From Rhizobiales bacterium 65-9 (GTDB taxonomy: Bacteria > Pseudomonadota > Alphaproteobacteria > Rhizobiales > Beijerinckiaceae): a stretch of 64,000 nt of DNA. Below are positions 37,934 to 47,234 of this stretch, in pieces (the stretch's first letter is position 1; each line of letters opens with the position of its first letter). Location of the stretch: contig MKVY01000027.1 in NCBI GenBank assembly GCA_001899525.1, forward strand, positions 197,406 to 261,405, in the 5' to 3' direction. The translations under genes were made by a program, and so were the position numbers. The notes under the pieces are model-generated. The model worked only from the letters and a program-made list of their open reading frames with translations. It was not told the origin of the DNA and searched no databases.

Positions 37934-40144
37934 TCAGTCCAACCTGATCCTCACGCTGGCGGTCGCGCCGTGGGCGTCGACGATCGATAACTGCGCGAAG
38001 CCCGCGCCGTCCGGCTTCCATGTGGCCTGCCGGCGCACAGCCTGCTCGGCCACGGGCTTGCCGTTGACCAGCCATGTGAAGGGCGGGGCGCCGCCGCTCG
38101 CCTTCATCACCAGCGGCTCGCCCGCATCCACGCCGCGCGCGAAACCGAGATCGATGCGCGACTCGTCGAGCGGATAGGCGATGCGCAGCGGAATGGCGGC
38201 CACCGCGCCCGCCGTTCTCGGCGCGTCCTTCTTCAGATTGCGCAGCGGCGGCGGCAGCGAGGCGTTCGTCGCGATGATGGCGTCGCCGGGCGGCGGCGGA
38301 AAATCGGAATCGATTCCAGCGCGGGCGAAAGCGTCGAACAGAATCGGCGCCGCGATCTGCCGCGCGACCAGCCCCGGGACCGCCGCGCCATCGGGACGGC
38401 CGACCCAGACAGCGATCGTCATGTTGCGGTCGTAGCCGACCGCCCAGGCGTCGCGATAGCCGTAGGAGGTGCCTGTCTTGAAAGCGAGACGGCCATGCGG
38501 CGCGTTGGTCGGCGGCGGCGCGCCGCGCAGCACGTCGCCGACATACCAGCTTGCGACGCGGCTCGTCAGCCGTCGCGGCGGCGTTGATTTCACATCATCG
38601 GCATCGGCGCGCCAGATCAGGGGAACGGTGTCGCCGCCGCGCGCAAGCCCTGCATAAAGCTTTGCCAGATCGGCGAGACGGATTCCCAATCCGCCGAGGC
38701 CGATGGCGAGCCCGATATTGGAATCCTTCGGCAGCACGATGTCCGCGCCGGCGCCGCGCAGCCGCGTGAGCAGATTGGCGGGGCCGACCTCGGCGAGGAG
38801 TTCGACCGCCGGGACATTGAGCGAATTCTGCAGCGCCTTCCGCGCCGTGACGTTGCCCTGATAGGTCTGGTCGAAATTCTCCGGCGCATAGGCGCCGAAG
38901 CGCGACGGCCTGTCCTCCAGCATCGTTTCCGGATGCGCGACGCCGTTCTCGAAGGCGAGCGCGTAGATGAAGGGCTTCAGCGCCGAGCCCGGCGAGCGAA
39001 CCGCAAACGCGAGATCGACGCCGCCGGCGCGCTCGCCGGCGAGATACTGGCCGCCGCCGACATGGGCGCGCACCTCGCCGCTGGCGTGATCCACGGCGAT
39101 GACGGCGCCGCCGAGCTTCGGCCCGATCTTCTCGACGCGCTCGCGCACAAGCTGCTCAAGCGAGGCCTGCAAACGCCCGTCGATCGTGAGCTTGATGACC
39201 GAGGCGCGCGGCGTGCGCCGCAGCGCCGCCTCGGCAGCGTGCGCGGCGAGCATGGGAAACGCGCGGCGCGCATGCGGAACGGATTCCGTTTTCGCGCGCT
39301 CGGCCTCGGCGACAGTGATCACGCCCCATTCGGCGGCGCGATCGAGCACGCGGTCGCGCGCGCGCTGCGCCGTCGGCGCGAAACGATCGGGCCGCCGCGT
39401 CTCCGGCGATTGCGGAAGCGCAACCAGCAAGGCGGCTTCGCCAAAGGACAGGCGCCGCGGCTCCTTGCCGAAATAAGCGAGCGAGGCCGCGCGCAATCCC
39501 TCGATATTGCCGCCATAGGGCGCGAGCGCGAGATAGAGGTCGAGAATCTGCTCTTTCGTGAAAGCCCGCTCAAGCTGCCAGGCGCGCGCCATCTGGCGCA
39601 GCTTGGCCGACACGCCGCGCTCCTCGCGCGGCTCCAGCAGGCGCGCGACCTGCATCGTCAATGTCGATCCGCCCGAAACAATGCGTCCCTGCGACGCGAA
39701 CTGAAGAGCCGCGCGCGCGAGCGATTTCAGATCGACGCCGCGATGCCGCTCGAAACGGCGATCCTCATAGGCCATGAGGATTTTCAGATAGCGCGGATCC
39801 ACCTCCTGCGCCTGGACCGGAATGCGCCAGCGCCCGTCGCGCGTGGTGAAGGGCCGCAGCAGCCTGCCGTCGCGATCGACCACGATGGGCGAGCGTTCGC
39901 GCGCCATCGAGACGTCGAGCGGTCCGAGCGACTGGACAAAACAATAAAGCCCCACGCCAGCCGCGACGGAGGACACAAACGATGCGGCAAGCGCCGCAAC
40001 GATGAAGCGGCGCGCCTTCGATGTTTTCCGCCCCTCGCCCCGCGCGCTTCGCTCACGCTCGCCGCGCTTTCCGCCTCCGCGCATATGCGCGGAAAAGAGG
40101 GGCGGCGCGTCAGCGCCCGAGGAATAAGGAGCTTGCGACTCCAT
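37934..40144 (-). CDS. pbpC: Penicillin-binding protein 1C
   Basis: A 736-residue bifunctional peptidoglycan synthase. A basic cytoplasmic tail and membrane anchor (~47-69) precede the GT51 glycosyltransferase domain with the catalytic E127 in AYEDRRFERH and GGSTLTMQ. The transpeptidase domain has S387-A-L-K390 in SPGSALKP and KTGTS. The C-terminal ~90 residues form the BiPBP_C domain typical of PbpC. A GTG lies directly before the ATG at 40144. It is 15 bases downstream of the alpha-2-macroglobulin gene. PbpC and bacterial alpha-2-macroglobulin commonly occur side by side, and the pair is thought to link protease trapping with wall repair. Confidence 0.94.
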   Translation of the reverse strand: MESQAPYSSGADAPPLFSAHMRGGGKRGERERSARGEGRKTSKARRFIVAALAASFVSSVAAGVGLYCFVQSLGPLDVSMARERSPIVVDRDGRLLRPFTTRDGRWRIPVQAQEVDPRYLKILMAYEDRRFERHRGVDLKSLARAALQFASQGRIVSGGSTLTMQVARLLEPREERGVSAKLRQMARAWQLERAFTKEQILDLYLALAPYGGNIEGLRAASLAYFGKEPRRLSFGEAALLVALPQSPETRRPDRFAPTAQRARDRVLDRAAEWGVITVAEAERAKTESVPHARRAFPMLAAHAAEAALRRTPRASVIKLTIDGRLQASLEQLVRERVEKIGPKLGGAVIAVDHASGEVRAHVGGGQYLAGERAGGVDLAFAVRSPGSALKPFIYALAFENGVAHPETMLEDRPSRFGAYAPENFDQTYQGNVTARKALQNSLNVPAVELLAEVGPANLLTRLRGAGADIVLPKDSNIGLAIGLGGLGIRLADLAKLYAGLARGGDTVPLIWRADADDVKSTPPRRLTSRVASWYVGDVLRGAPPPTNAPHGRLAFKTGTSYGYRDAWAVGYDRNMTIAVWVGRPDGAAVPGLVARQIAAPILFDAFARAGIDSDFPPPPGDAIIATNASLPPPLRNLKKDAPRTAGAVAAIPLRIAYPLDESRIDLGFARGVDAGEPLVMKASGGAPPFTWLVNGKPVAEQAVRRQATWKPDGAGFAQLSIVDAHGATASVRIRLD

Positions 40145-40159
40145 CACTCGTCTCGATCG

Positions 40160-43100
40160 CTACCGCGCCGGCGTGATCTCGACCGTTCCGAACGCGGTGC
40201 GGCCGAAGCGATCGGGACGATACATGTCCTCCGCGAGAGCCGGCGGATGCACATAGCGTCCCGGCGACACCGCGCGCACCACATAGGCCACGGTGAAGCT
40301 GTTCTGCTGGCTCGGATAGCGATCGAACGCCGCGACGAAGCGATCGTCGCGATATTCCGCGTTCGACGGCTCGATCGTGCGCTTGAGCCAGTTCAGCCCG
40401 CTGATCTGGCCTGAATCGACCAGCTTCGGATTGTCGATCTCGAAGCCGGCCGGAAGCATGTCGACCAGCAGCAGCCGCGCGAACACCGAGCGCGCCTCCG
40501 TCACCCTGAGCACGACCACGAAGCGATCGTTCTGCCGCACCGGCTGCGACAGATCGACGGACGTCCCATCCTGCCTGTAATAGCTGCGCTCGACGGTGTA
40601 GCCCTGACGCATCGCCGGTTCGGGCGTGAGCGGATTGCCCGACGTGGACACCACCATCTGCGCCGGCGCATTGCCGGTGTTCGCAATGGTGATCGGCTTT
40701 GCGTCGAGCGCGAGCCCGCGCCATGTGCGATAGAGTGCGCCCTTCTGCTCGACGCCATCGACGGAGACGGTCATGGCCTCGGCGTCCTTCGCGAGCGCCT
40801 GCGCCGCGAGAATCATCCAGGCCTGCTCCTGCGTGGATGTGTAGCGCGAGGCGTCGCGCGCTTCCGTCACGGTCGATGAGGCGAGCATGATCTGCGCGCG
40901 ATCCATGCCGGTTTCGGCGGCGAGCGTCATCACGCCGGCGCCGTCGCGCAGTCGCGAGCCGTAATCCTCGCGCGACAGGCCGTTGTCGCGCGAGGCGCGC
41001 AGGAGGTCGAGCGCGGACTGGAACGCCTTCTGCGCCCGCGCGCGGTCGCCAAGCAGCCCAAGCGCGGCGCCGAGCTGCGCGCGCGCGAGGGGCGAACCGA
41101 AGTCGGTCAGCTTGGTGTCGACGAGGTAGCGCAGGTCGCCGATCACCGGCCGGCCGTTGCGGGCGAGGACGTAGATCGCATAAGCGAGATCCTGACCCTT
41201 GCCCTTCTCGACATCGGCGTTCGCGACGTAATTGCGCAGACGATCGAGCGCGAGATCGAAGGCGAGCTGCGGCACGGCGAAATTCCGCTCGCGCGCGCGG
41301 GTCAGGAAATCCGAGACGAACGCATCGAGCCAGATGTCGTCGCCGCCGACGCTCCACAGGCCGAACGTGCCGTTCGAACTCTGGCGCGCGAGCACGCGGT
41401 CGATCGAATCGCGCACGCGCTCATCGGCTTTTTCGTCGAGCGCCAACTGCTCCTGCGTGGCGAGACGATTGACGTAAAGCAGCGGCAATGCGCGGCTCAC
41501 GGTCTGCTCCGTGCAGCCATAAGGATAACGGTCAAGCGCTGTCAGCAACGCCGGCACGTCGAGGGCGCCGTAAGGCGACACGCTCACCGACACAGCGGCC
41601 GACGAGGGCAGCAGATCGGCCGTGAGATCGGAGGAAATCGTCACGCTGGCGCCCGCCGGCAAAGCGCGCACCGTGCGGCGCACGAGGCCGACCGTGCCGG
41701 GCGAGACGTTGAGCTTCATCGACTGCGTGAGATCGATTCCGCCCGGACCTGTCAGCCGCAGATCGACCGTCGCGGCGCCGACATCGGACGCCGAGATCGG
41801 CAGCGTCACCTCCGCCTTCTGGCCGGCCGCCAGCTTCAACGTGCGGCGGAGCGCGTCCGCCGGCGCGCTGACGGGGCCGCGAATATCGACATCGACGAGA
41901 TAATCGCCAGCCGGGCCTTCGACATTGTCGAGCGCGACATGGAAGCGCGACCGATCGCCGACCGACAGGAATCGCGGCAGCGTGCCGAGCAGGACGACGG
42001 GATCGCGAATGATCACATCCGTCTGCGCATGGCCGACCTTGTCCTTCGTCCAGGCGTGGACAGCGACGCGCGCGGTTCCATTGAAGGCCGGAATATCGAA
42101 GGTGATTTTCGCCGTTCCGTCCGCGCCGACTTTCACCACGCCGGAATAACGCACCAGAGGCGCGTCGCGCGGCGGAGAATCCTGGCCCGGCTCCGCCGAG
42201 GCGTCGCCGCCGGAGCGGATATTACCGCGCGTTCCCTGCATGCCGTCGATCAGCAGGCCGTAGATGTCGCGGATCTCCATCGACAATTGCCGCTGGCCGA
42301 AGAAATGCTCGAACGGATCGGGCGTCTCGTAGCGCGTCAGATTGAGGATGCCGAGATCGACGGCCGAGACCGTGACATAAGCCTCCTCGCCCGTCTGCAG
42401 GCCGGCGAGCCTGATCGGAATATCGAGCGTTCCGCGCGGCTTGATGATCGTCTCGGGAGTCGCCTCGACCGTCAGCTTGCGACTCTCCCGGTCCACGGAG
42501 AACCAGGCGAGGCCGAGCGCGCGGCCCGGCATGCGCCTGGCGGCCTGATCGAGCGGACGATGCGCCATCGCGACCACATAGGCGCCGGCGCCCCACTCCG
42601 CCTTCGCGTCGAGATCGATCGTCGTTCCATCCGCCGCGACATCGACGACGCGCCACTCATACACCTTGTCGCCGACGACGCCGATCGTCGCCTTGCCGGA
42701 GAATCCGGGACGCAGGGTGAGCTTCATCCTGTCGCCTGAGCTGTAGGCGTTCTTGTCGAGCGACACGTCAAGCAGATCGGGCGTGTCGGTCTTCGGCTCG
42801 CCGGACCAGCCGGCGTAGAACTGCACCGAGGTCAGCGCCTGGCCGGAGCCGATCTCGAGCCGATACCAGCCCCAGCTCACCTGAGTGGAGATTTTCGCCA
42901 GCGCGTTCGCCTCGGCGTCGACCTTGCCGTCCGCGATGCGGCGCGTGGTCTTCACCGGCTCATAGCCCCAGCGGCCGTCCTTGTTGTACCATTGATAGCT
43001 GCGCGTGACGCGATAGAGCGTCCATTGCAGATCCTTGCGCGCAAGGCGCGCGCCATCGGGACTTGCGAGCGCAACCTCGAACTCCGCGTTTGCGCCGTCG

Positions 43101-45391
43101 CCGATGCTGACATCGTCGAACAGCTTGCGCACCGCGATCACAGGCTGCTTCGGCGCGATCGGAATGACGAGCGACCGTTCGACGGCGCGGCCGCCCGGCT
43201 CGCCGACGCGCACGATCATGCGCGCCTCGACCGGCAGCGTCGTCTCGAACTCCGGCAGATCGGCGGCGAACGTCGCCTTGCCCTGCGCGTCGGTCTCGGC
43301 CTTGTCCTCGATCTCCTTGCTGACCGGCTCGAAGCTTTCGTCATCGACGCCGTAGGAAAATCCATCGAGGCCGGGGATCGGATTCTTCTCGGCGCGGCGC
43401 ACGAGAATCTCGCCCGAGACTTCAAGGTTCGATCCCGGCGCGCCATAGAGATAGCGCGCATCGACATTCACCTCGGCCGCCTCGTCAGCGCTGATCGGCG
43501 ACTTCACCGCCGAGAGCTTCAGATCGATGCGCTCGGGCACATAATCCTCGACGAGGAAGGTCGTGTCGCCGATCGATTCGCCCTTGGGATCGGCGTAGAT
43601 CTCGAGACGCCATGTGCCGCGCTGCGCGCCGGAGATCAGCGGCAGCGAATAGGATCGGCCGCCGAGCCCCTGATCCTGCACGACGACGCGGCGATATTCG
43701 ATTCCATCCGGGCGCTTGGCGATGAGCGTGAGCGGCAGGTTGCGCGGGGCGCGGCCCTGCGCGTCGCGCAGCAGAGTCGTGACCTGCACAGTCTCGCCGC
43801 CGCGATAGACGCCTCGCTCCGTGAACAGCAGCGCGTCGAGCGGGCCGGGCGCCGCGCGTCCCTTCACGCCGCGATCGGTCAGATCGAACGCGGTCGATTC
43901 CAGATCGAGGAAACCGTAGTCGCCGTCCGTGGTGACGGTGACGAGGCCCGGCGCCATGCCGGCCGCGCCGCGCGCGAGGCCGGGATCGAAGGAAACGATG
44001 CCGCGCGCGTCCGTCGGCTTCGTCGCCAGGATTTCGTTGTTCTTCGCGACCAGCCTGATCTGCGCGCCGGCGACAGGCTGCGCGGTGGCGAGCGAGCGCA
44101 CGATCACATGCACGCCGTCCTCGCCGGAAAAAGCGGTGAGACCGAGATCGGACACGATGAACCATTGCGTGGCGACGGAGTCATAGTCGCCGTCATACTC
44201 GTTCTCGGACGACTGCGGCTTCTTCTCGGCGCGCGCGGTCATCACATAGACGCCGGGCTCGAGCGTCTTCACGGCTTCGAGCACGGGGAAAGCGGTGGTC
44301 ACGTCGCGGTTGAGATCGCGCGCGACGGCGAGCGAGCCTTCCCAGACCTTCACGCCCTTCTGCGTCTCGATGTCCCGCGCCGAGGATTGCGAGAGATTGG
44401 TCAGGAACTCGTCCGAGCGCACTGTCGGCAGGAGGCTGCGGTCGCCGATGCGATAGACCTTGATGAACACTTCGCTCGCATTCACCGAGATGACCGGAAT
44501 TCCCTCCTGGCCGGTGCGCGGCAGGACGTAGTTCTTGCCCGAGAAGCGCACCTGCGCCGAGCGGTCGCGGATGTAGATGTCCTGATCGACGGTTTTCAGC
44601 AGCGCCTCGTCGACGCTCGACGGCAGGCCCTGGCGCAGCGCGATCGTATAACGCTCGCCATGCTTCAAACCTTCGACGCAAAGCTGCCGGCCTTCCGCAT
44701 TCACGGCCGGGCTGGCGACGCCCGACACCGAGACATAGGGCGCGAAGTCGACGCGGCCGCGCGCCAGCGCCTCGGAGAACTCAAAGCAGATGCGCGGCGT
44801 CGTTCCGTCCGCATCGACCTTGTAGTCGGTCATGCGGAAGCCCTTGGTCTCGCGCAGCTCCTGATAGGCCTGGCGGACGCCGGCGTTGTCGATCAGCGCG
44901 AGGCTCGCCTTGTAGGCGTCGAGCGCGGCGCGCCACTGCTCGCGCTCGGCGAACAGGCGCGCGAGATTCGACAGCGCGGCCGCTTCCTGTTCGCGGCCGC
45001 CGGAACGGGCGTAATAGCCATAGGCCGCCGTGAGCGCGCGGCTGCGCAGCTCCCAGCGTTCGGAATAGTTGGCGCCCGAATCAACGCCGGACGCGGCGCG
45101 CGAATAGACGAACCAGGCCGCGGCGTTGCGCGGGTCGGACGCCACGGCGCCGGCCGCGAGCCGCAGCGCCTCGCGCGGATTGCGGGAGAGCGCCGCTTCG
45201 GCGTTTCGCCGCAGCGCGTCCGAGGGCTGACCGGCGAGCGCGGCGCCCTCGCGTTTCAGCGCGTCCTCGAGCCGGATGAGCGCATTGGCGAGATCCTCGC
45301 GGAGATAGCTTTTCTGCTGGGCCTGGGCCGGATTGACGGTGAAGAAAACGAGCAGGACAAAAACGAATGCGTTCCAGGCGCGCGCAATCAT
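40160..45391 (-). CDS. yfhM: Bacterial alpha-2-macroglobulin (YfhM family) with thioester motif
   Basis: A 1743-residue periplasmic protease-trap protein. The signal peptide ends NPAQA (about residue 25) and is not followed by a lipobox cysteine, unlike E. coli YfhM, so it should be soluble or differently anchored. Residues ~30-190 form a helical, repeat-like N-terminal extension; then come macroglobulin-type beta domains with RGVYRGGETVQV, the bait-region zone and the alpha-helical thioester domain. The thioester is C1293-T-E-Q1296 in YPYGCTEQ. ATG 45391 follows GGAAGAGG; in-frame codons upstream lack homology. It is co-transcribed with pbpC. Confidence 0.93.
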   Translation of the reverse strand: MIARAWNAFVFVLLVFFTVNPAQAQQKSYLREDLANALIRLEDALKREGAALAGQPSDALRRNAEAALSRNPREALRLAAGAVASDPRNAAAWFVYSRAASGVDSGANYSERWELRSRALTAAYGYYARSGGREQEAAALSNLARLFAEREQWRAALDAYKASLALIDNAGVRQAYQELRETKGFRMTDYKVDADGTTPRICFEFSEALARGRVDFAPYVSVSGVASPAVNAEGRQLCVEGLKHGERYTIALRQGLPSSVDEALLKTVDQDIYIRDRSAQVRFSGKNYVLPRTGQEGIPVISVNASEVFIKVYRIGDRSLLPTVRSDEFLTNLSQSSARDIETQKGVKVWEGSLAVARDLNRDVTTAFPVLEAVKTLEPGVYVMTARAEKKPQSSENEYDGDYDSVATQWFIVSDLGLTAFSGEDGVHVIVRSLATAQPVAGAQIRLVAKNNEILATKPTDARGIVSFDPGLARGAAGMAPGLVTVTTDGDYGFLDLESTAFDLTDRGVKGRAAPGPLDALLFTERGVYRGGETVQVTTLLRDAQGRAPRNLPLTLIAKRPDGIEYRRVVVQDQGLGGRSYSLPLISGAQRGTWRLEIYADPKGESIGDTTFLVEDYVPERIDLKLSAVKSPISADEAAEVNVDARYLYGAPGSNLEVSGEILVRRAEKNPIPGLDGFSYGVDDESFEPVSKEIEDKAETDAQGKATFAADLPEFETTLPVEARMIVRVGEPGGRAVERSLVIPIAPKQPVIAVRKLFDDVSIGDGANAEFEVALASPDGARLARKDLQWTLYRVTRSYQWYNKDGRWGYEPVKTTRRIADGKVDAEANALAKISTQVSWGWYRLEIGSGQALTSVQFYAGWSGEPKTDTPDLLDVSLDKNAYSSGDRMKLTLRPGFSGKATIGVVGDKVYEWRVVDVAADGTTIDLDAKAEWGAGAYVVAMAHRPLDQAARRMPGRALGLAWFSVDRESRKLTVEATPETIIKPRGTLDIPIRLAGLQTGEEAYVTVSAVDLGILNLTRYETPDPFEHFFGQRQLSMEIRDIYGLLIDGMQGTRGNIRSGGDASAEPGQDSPPRDAPLVRYSGVVKVGADGTAKITFDIPAFNGTARVAVHAWTKDKVGHAQTDVIIRDPVVLLGTLPRFLSVGDRSRFHVALDNVEGPAGDYLVDVDIRGPVSAPADALRRTLKLAAGQKAEVTLPISASDVGAATVDLRLTGPGGIDLTQSMKLNVSPGTVGLVRRTVRALPAGASVTISSDLTADLLPSSAAVSVSVSPYGALDVPALLTALDRYPYGCTEQTVSRALPLLYVNRLATQEQLALDEKADERVRDSIDRVLARQSSNGTFGLWSVGGDDIWLDAFVSDFLTRARERNFAVPQLAFDLALDRLRNYVANADVEKGKGQDLAYAIYVLARNGRPVIGDLRYLVDTKLTDFGSPLARAQLGAALGLLGDRARAQKAFQSALDLLRASRDNGLSREDYGSRLRDGAGVMTLAAETGMDRAQIMLASSTVTEARDASRYTSTQEQAWMILAAQALAKDAEAMTVSVDGVEQKGALYRTWRGLALDAKPITIANTGNAPAQMVVSTSGNPLTPEPAMRQGYTVERSYYRQDGTSVDLSQPVRQNDRFVVVLRVTEARSVFARLLLVDMLPAGFEIDNPKLVDSGQISGLNWLKRTIEPSNAEYRDDRFVAAFDRYPSQQNSFTVAYVVRAVSPGRYVHPPALAEDMYRPDRFGRTAFGTVEITPAR

Positions 45392-45641
45392 CTGAAAACC
45401 TCTTCCTTCAACCGCGCTTGCTGACAGGCCGGCGCGGCAAATCAATGACGCCGCCGCGAACGGTATCCATCCGCGGCGATCCCGCAAGCGACGCAGACGG
45501 CCATCGGTAACAGGCAGTATCGCAAGCCTGTCGGATCGCGCGCGCCGGCGCAACCCGATGTGCGGCGGCGCACAGACCGTCATCGCCGCGTTGCGTTCGG
45601 TCGCCACTTGCCCAAAATGCGGGACGTCGAAGGAGCCTTTC

Positions 45642-47012
45642 ATGCGTCACGGCCTGTTGTGCGGACTTGCGCTGTCGATCGCGATGGCGGCCGCGGCCTA
45701 CGCCCAGCCGGCGCCGCGCGCGCCGGCGGCGCCCGATCCCGCGCTTGAAGCCGCCCAGCAGGCCTACGAAGCGCTGCCGGAGACCGATCGCCGCGCGATT
45801 CAGGAAGCGCTGATGTGGACAGGCGACTACAATGGCGTCGTCGGCGTCAATTTCGGCAAGCGCGCCTTCGACGGCATCCGCGCTTACCAGAAGAAGCGCA
45901 ATTCGCCGCAGACAGGCGTCCTCAGCGACCGCGACTGGGCGGCGCTCACCGCCGACGCCAAGCGCGCCCGCGAATCCGTCCGCTTCGCGACGCTGGATGA
46001 TTCGCGCACCGGAATCCGGCTCGGCGCCCCGATGCGGGTCACCGAGCGCACGACCGGCACGCCGAAATCCAGCCCGATCCAGTCCACGGCGTATCAGTCC
46101 GGCGACGGCGTCCTGCGGCTCGACACCGTCGGCGCGCCGCTGTCGGCGCTCGACCTCGACCAGGCCTTCGCCAAGGAGCTGGCGCCGAAGCCCGGCCGCA
46201 AGGTGACCTACAAGTTCCAGCGGCCCGACTTCTTCGTCACATCGGGCGAGGAGGCAGGCCGCATCTTCTACACCCGCGCGGCGAAGAACGAGAAAGAGCT
46301 GCGCGGCTTCACCTTCAGCTTTCCGGCGGCGCGCCGGGCGGATTTCGAGCGCGTGATGCTGGCGGTCGCGAACAGCTTCGATCCGTTTCCCTCGTCCCTG
46401 ACGGCCGCCGCGACGCCGGCCGCCAGCGGGCCTGCTACAGCAGCCGCGAAGCCGGCCTTCGCCGCGACCGGCCTCGTCATCGCGCCGGGCAGGGTTCTCA
46501 CCAGCGCCGGCGTGACGCAGGCCTGCGCCAACCCCGTGATCAATGGCGCGGCGGCGCGCGCGGCGGGCGGCGATCCGGCCTCCGGCGCAGTCATTCTCAG
46601 CATTCAGGGCGGCCGGGCGGCGCAGATCGGCGCGGCGCGCGCGCCGGCGGCGGACGGGGAATCAGCCCTCGCGCTGAGCGCGGCGGCCGGCCAGCCGGCG
46701 CAGCTCGCCTCCGGGACGCTGCGCGTCGGCGGAAACGCGGTCCTGCTGGCGGCCGGCCTCGGCGGCGGCGCGATGGGAGCGCCGGTGCTCAACCGCCAGG
46801 GACAGCTCATCGGACTCGTCGCGGACAATCCGAAGTCGATAGCGGTGGCGTCGCTCGCGGCCGCGCCGGCGATCAATCATAAAGTGACCCCCGCCAGCGC
46901 TTTCGCCGCGCTGTTGCCGGCCACGACAGCGGTGGGCGGAGACGCGCTCAGCGCCGGCGCGATCGCGCAGAGCGTCGCGGGAGCGATCGTCGCGATCGGT
47001 TGCGGATCGTGA
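45642..47012 (+). CDS. Secreted peptidoglycan-binding-like protein with degenerate serine-protease-like C-terminus
   Basis: A 456-residue exported protein. A signal peptide (~1-22, ending AYAQPAP) precedes a peptidoglycan-binding-like domain (~38-90, ALMWTGDYNGVVG and AFDGIRAYQKKRN). The middle (~95-250) has no recognised motif. The C-terminal region (~290-456) resembles a trypsin-fold second barrel: GGGAMGAPVLNRQGQLIGLV aligns to the usual GNSGGPV/L segment, but the catalytic serine is replaced and no catalytic His or Asp is evident. AAGGAG precedes the ATG. It is divergent from the alpha-2-macroglobulin; the 250-base gap between the two starts has no promoter I can support. Confidence 0.75.
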   Translation: MRHGLLCGLALSIAMAAAAYAQPAPRAPAAPDPALEAAQQAYEALPETDRRAIQEALMWTGDYNGVVGVNFGKRAFDGIRAYQKKRNSPQTGVLSDRDWAALTADAKRARESVRFATLDDSRTGIRLGAPMRVTERTTGTPKSSPIQSTAYQSGDGVLRLDTVGAPLSALDLDQAFAKELAPKPGRKVTYKFQRPDFFVTSGEEAGRIFYTRAAKNEKELRGFTFSFPAARRADFERVMLAVANSFDPFPSSLTAAATPAASGPATAAAKPAFAATGLVIAPGRVLTSAGVTQACANPVINGAAARAAGGDPASGAVILSIQGGRAAQIGAARAPAADGESALALSAAAGQPAQLASGTLRVGGNAVLLAAGLGGGAMGAPVLNRQGQLIGLVADNPKSIAVASLAAAPAINHKVTPASAFAALLPATTAVGGDALSAGAIAQSVAGAIVAIGCGS

Positions 47013-47202
47013 CCTGATCCGAAGCAGACGCTTCGCTCATTGCACGAATCCGGGGACGGAGAGAGCACCCGACCGCGACAGCGCTCCGGTCTCGCAAGAC
47101 AATCCGTCATCGTCCCCGGAACGGTGAAGCGAGCGCCAAGCGAGCGGCGCCGTATCCGGGGCCCAGAAAAAACCTGCGCGCGAAGCGAGCGCCGAAGCAA
47201 TG

Positions 47203-47233
47203 TTGAAAAGAAGCGCCTGCGGCCCAGGCGCTT
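47203..47233 (-). terminator. Rho-independent terminator after lysS
   Basis: On the minus strand a 9-bp perfect stem (AAGCGCCTG / CAGGCGCTT, loop of 5) begins one base after the lysS stop and continues into CTTTTC, giving a usable T-rich tail. Confidence 0.75.
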
Positions 47234-47234
47234 T

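Noticed and set aside
42992..45424. Plus-strand open frame of 810 codons
   Set aside because: It is antisense to the alpha-2-macroglobulin gene, very rich in Arg and Ala, and has no recognisable motif. The minus-strand gene has a signal peptide, thioester motif and ribosome binding site.
45392..45641. Possible small RNA or gene in the divergent gap between the macroglobulin and the peptidoglycan-binding gene
   Set aside because: Open frames here are only extensions of the two flanking genes, and no stem-loop with a T run is present.
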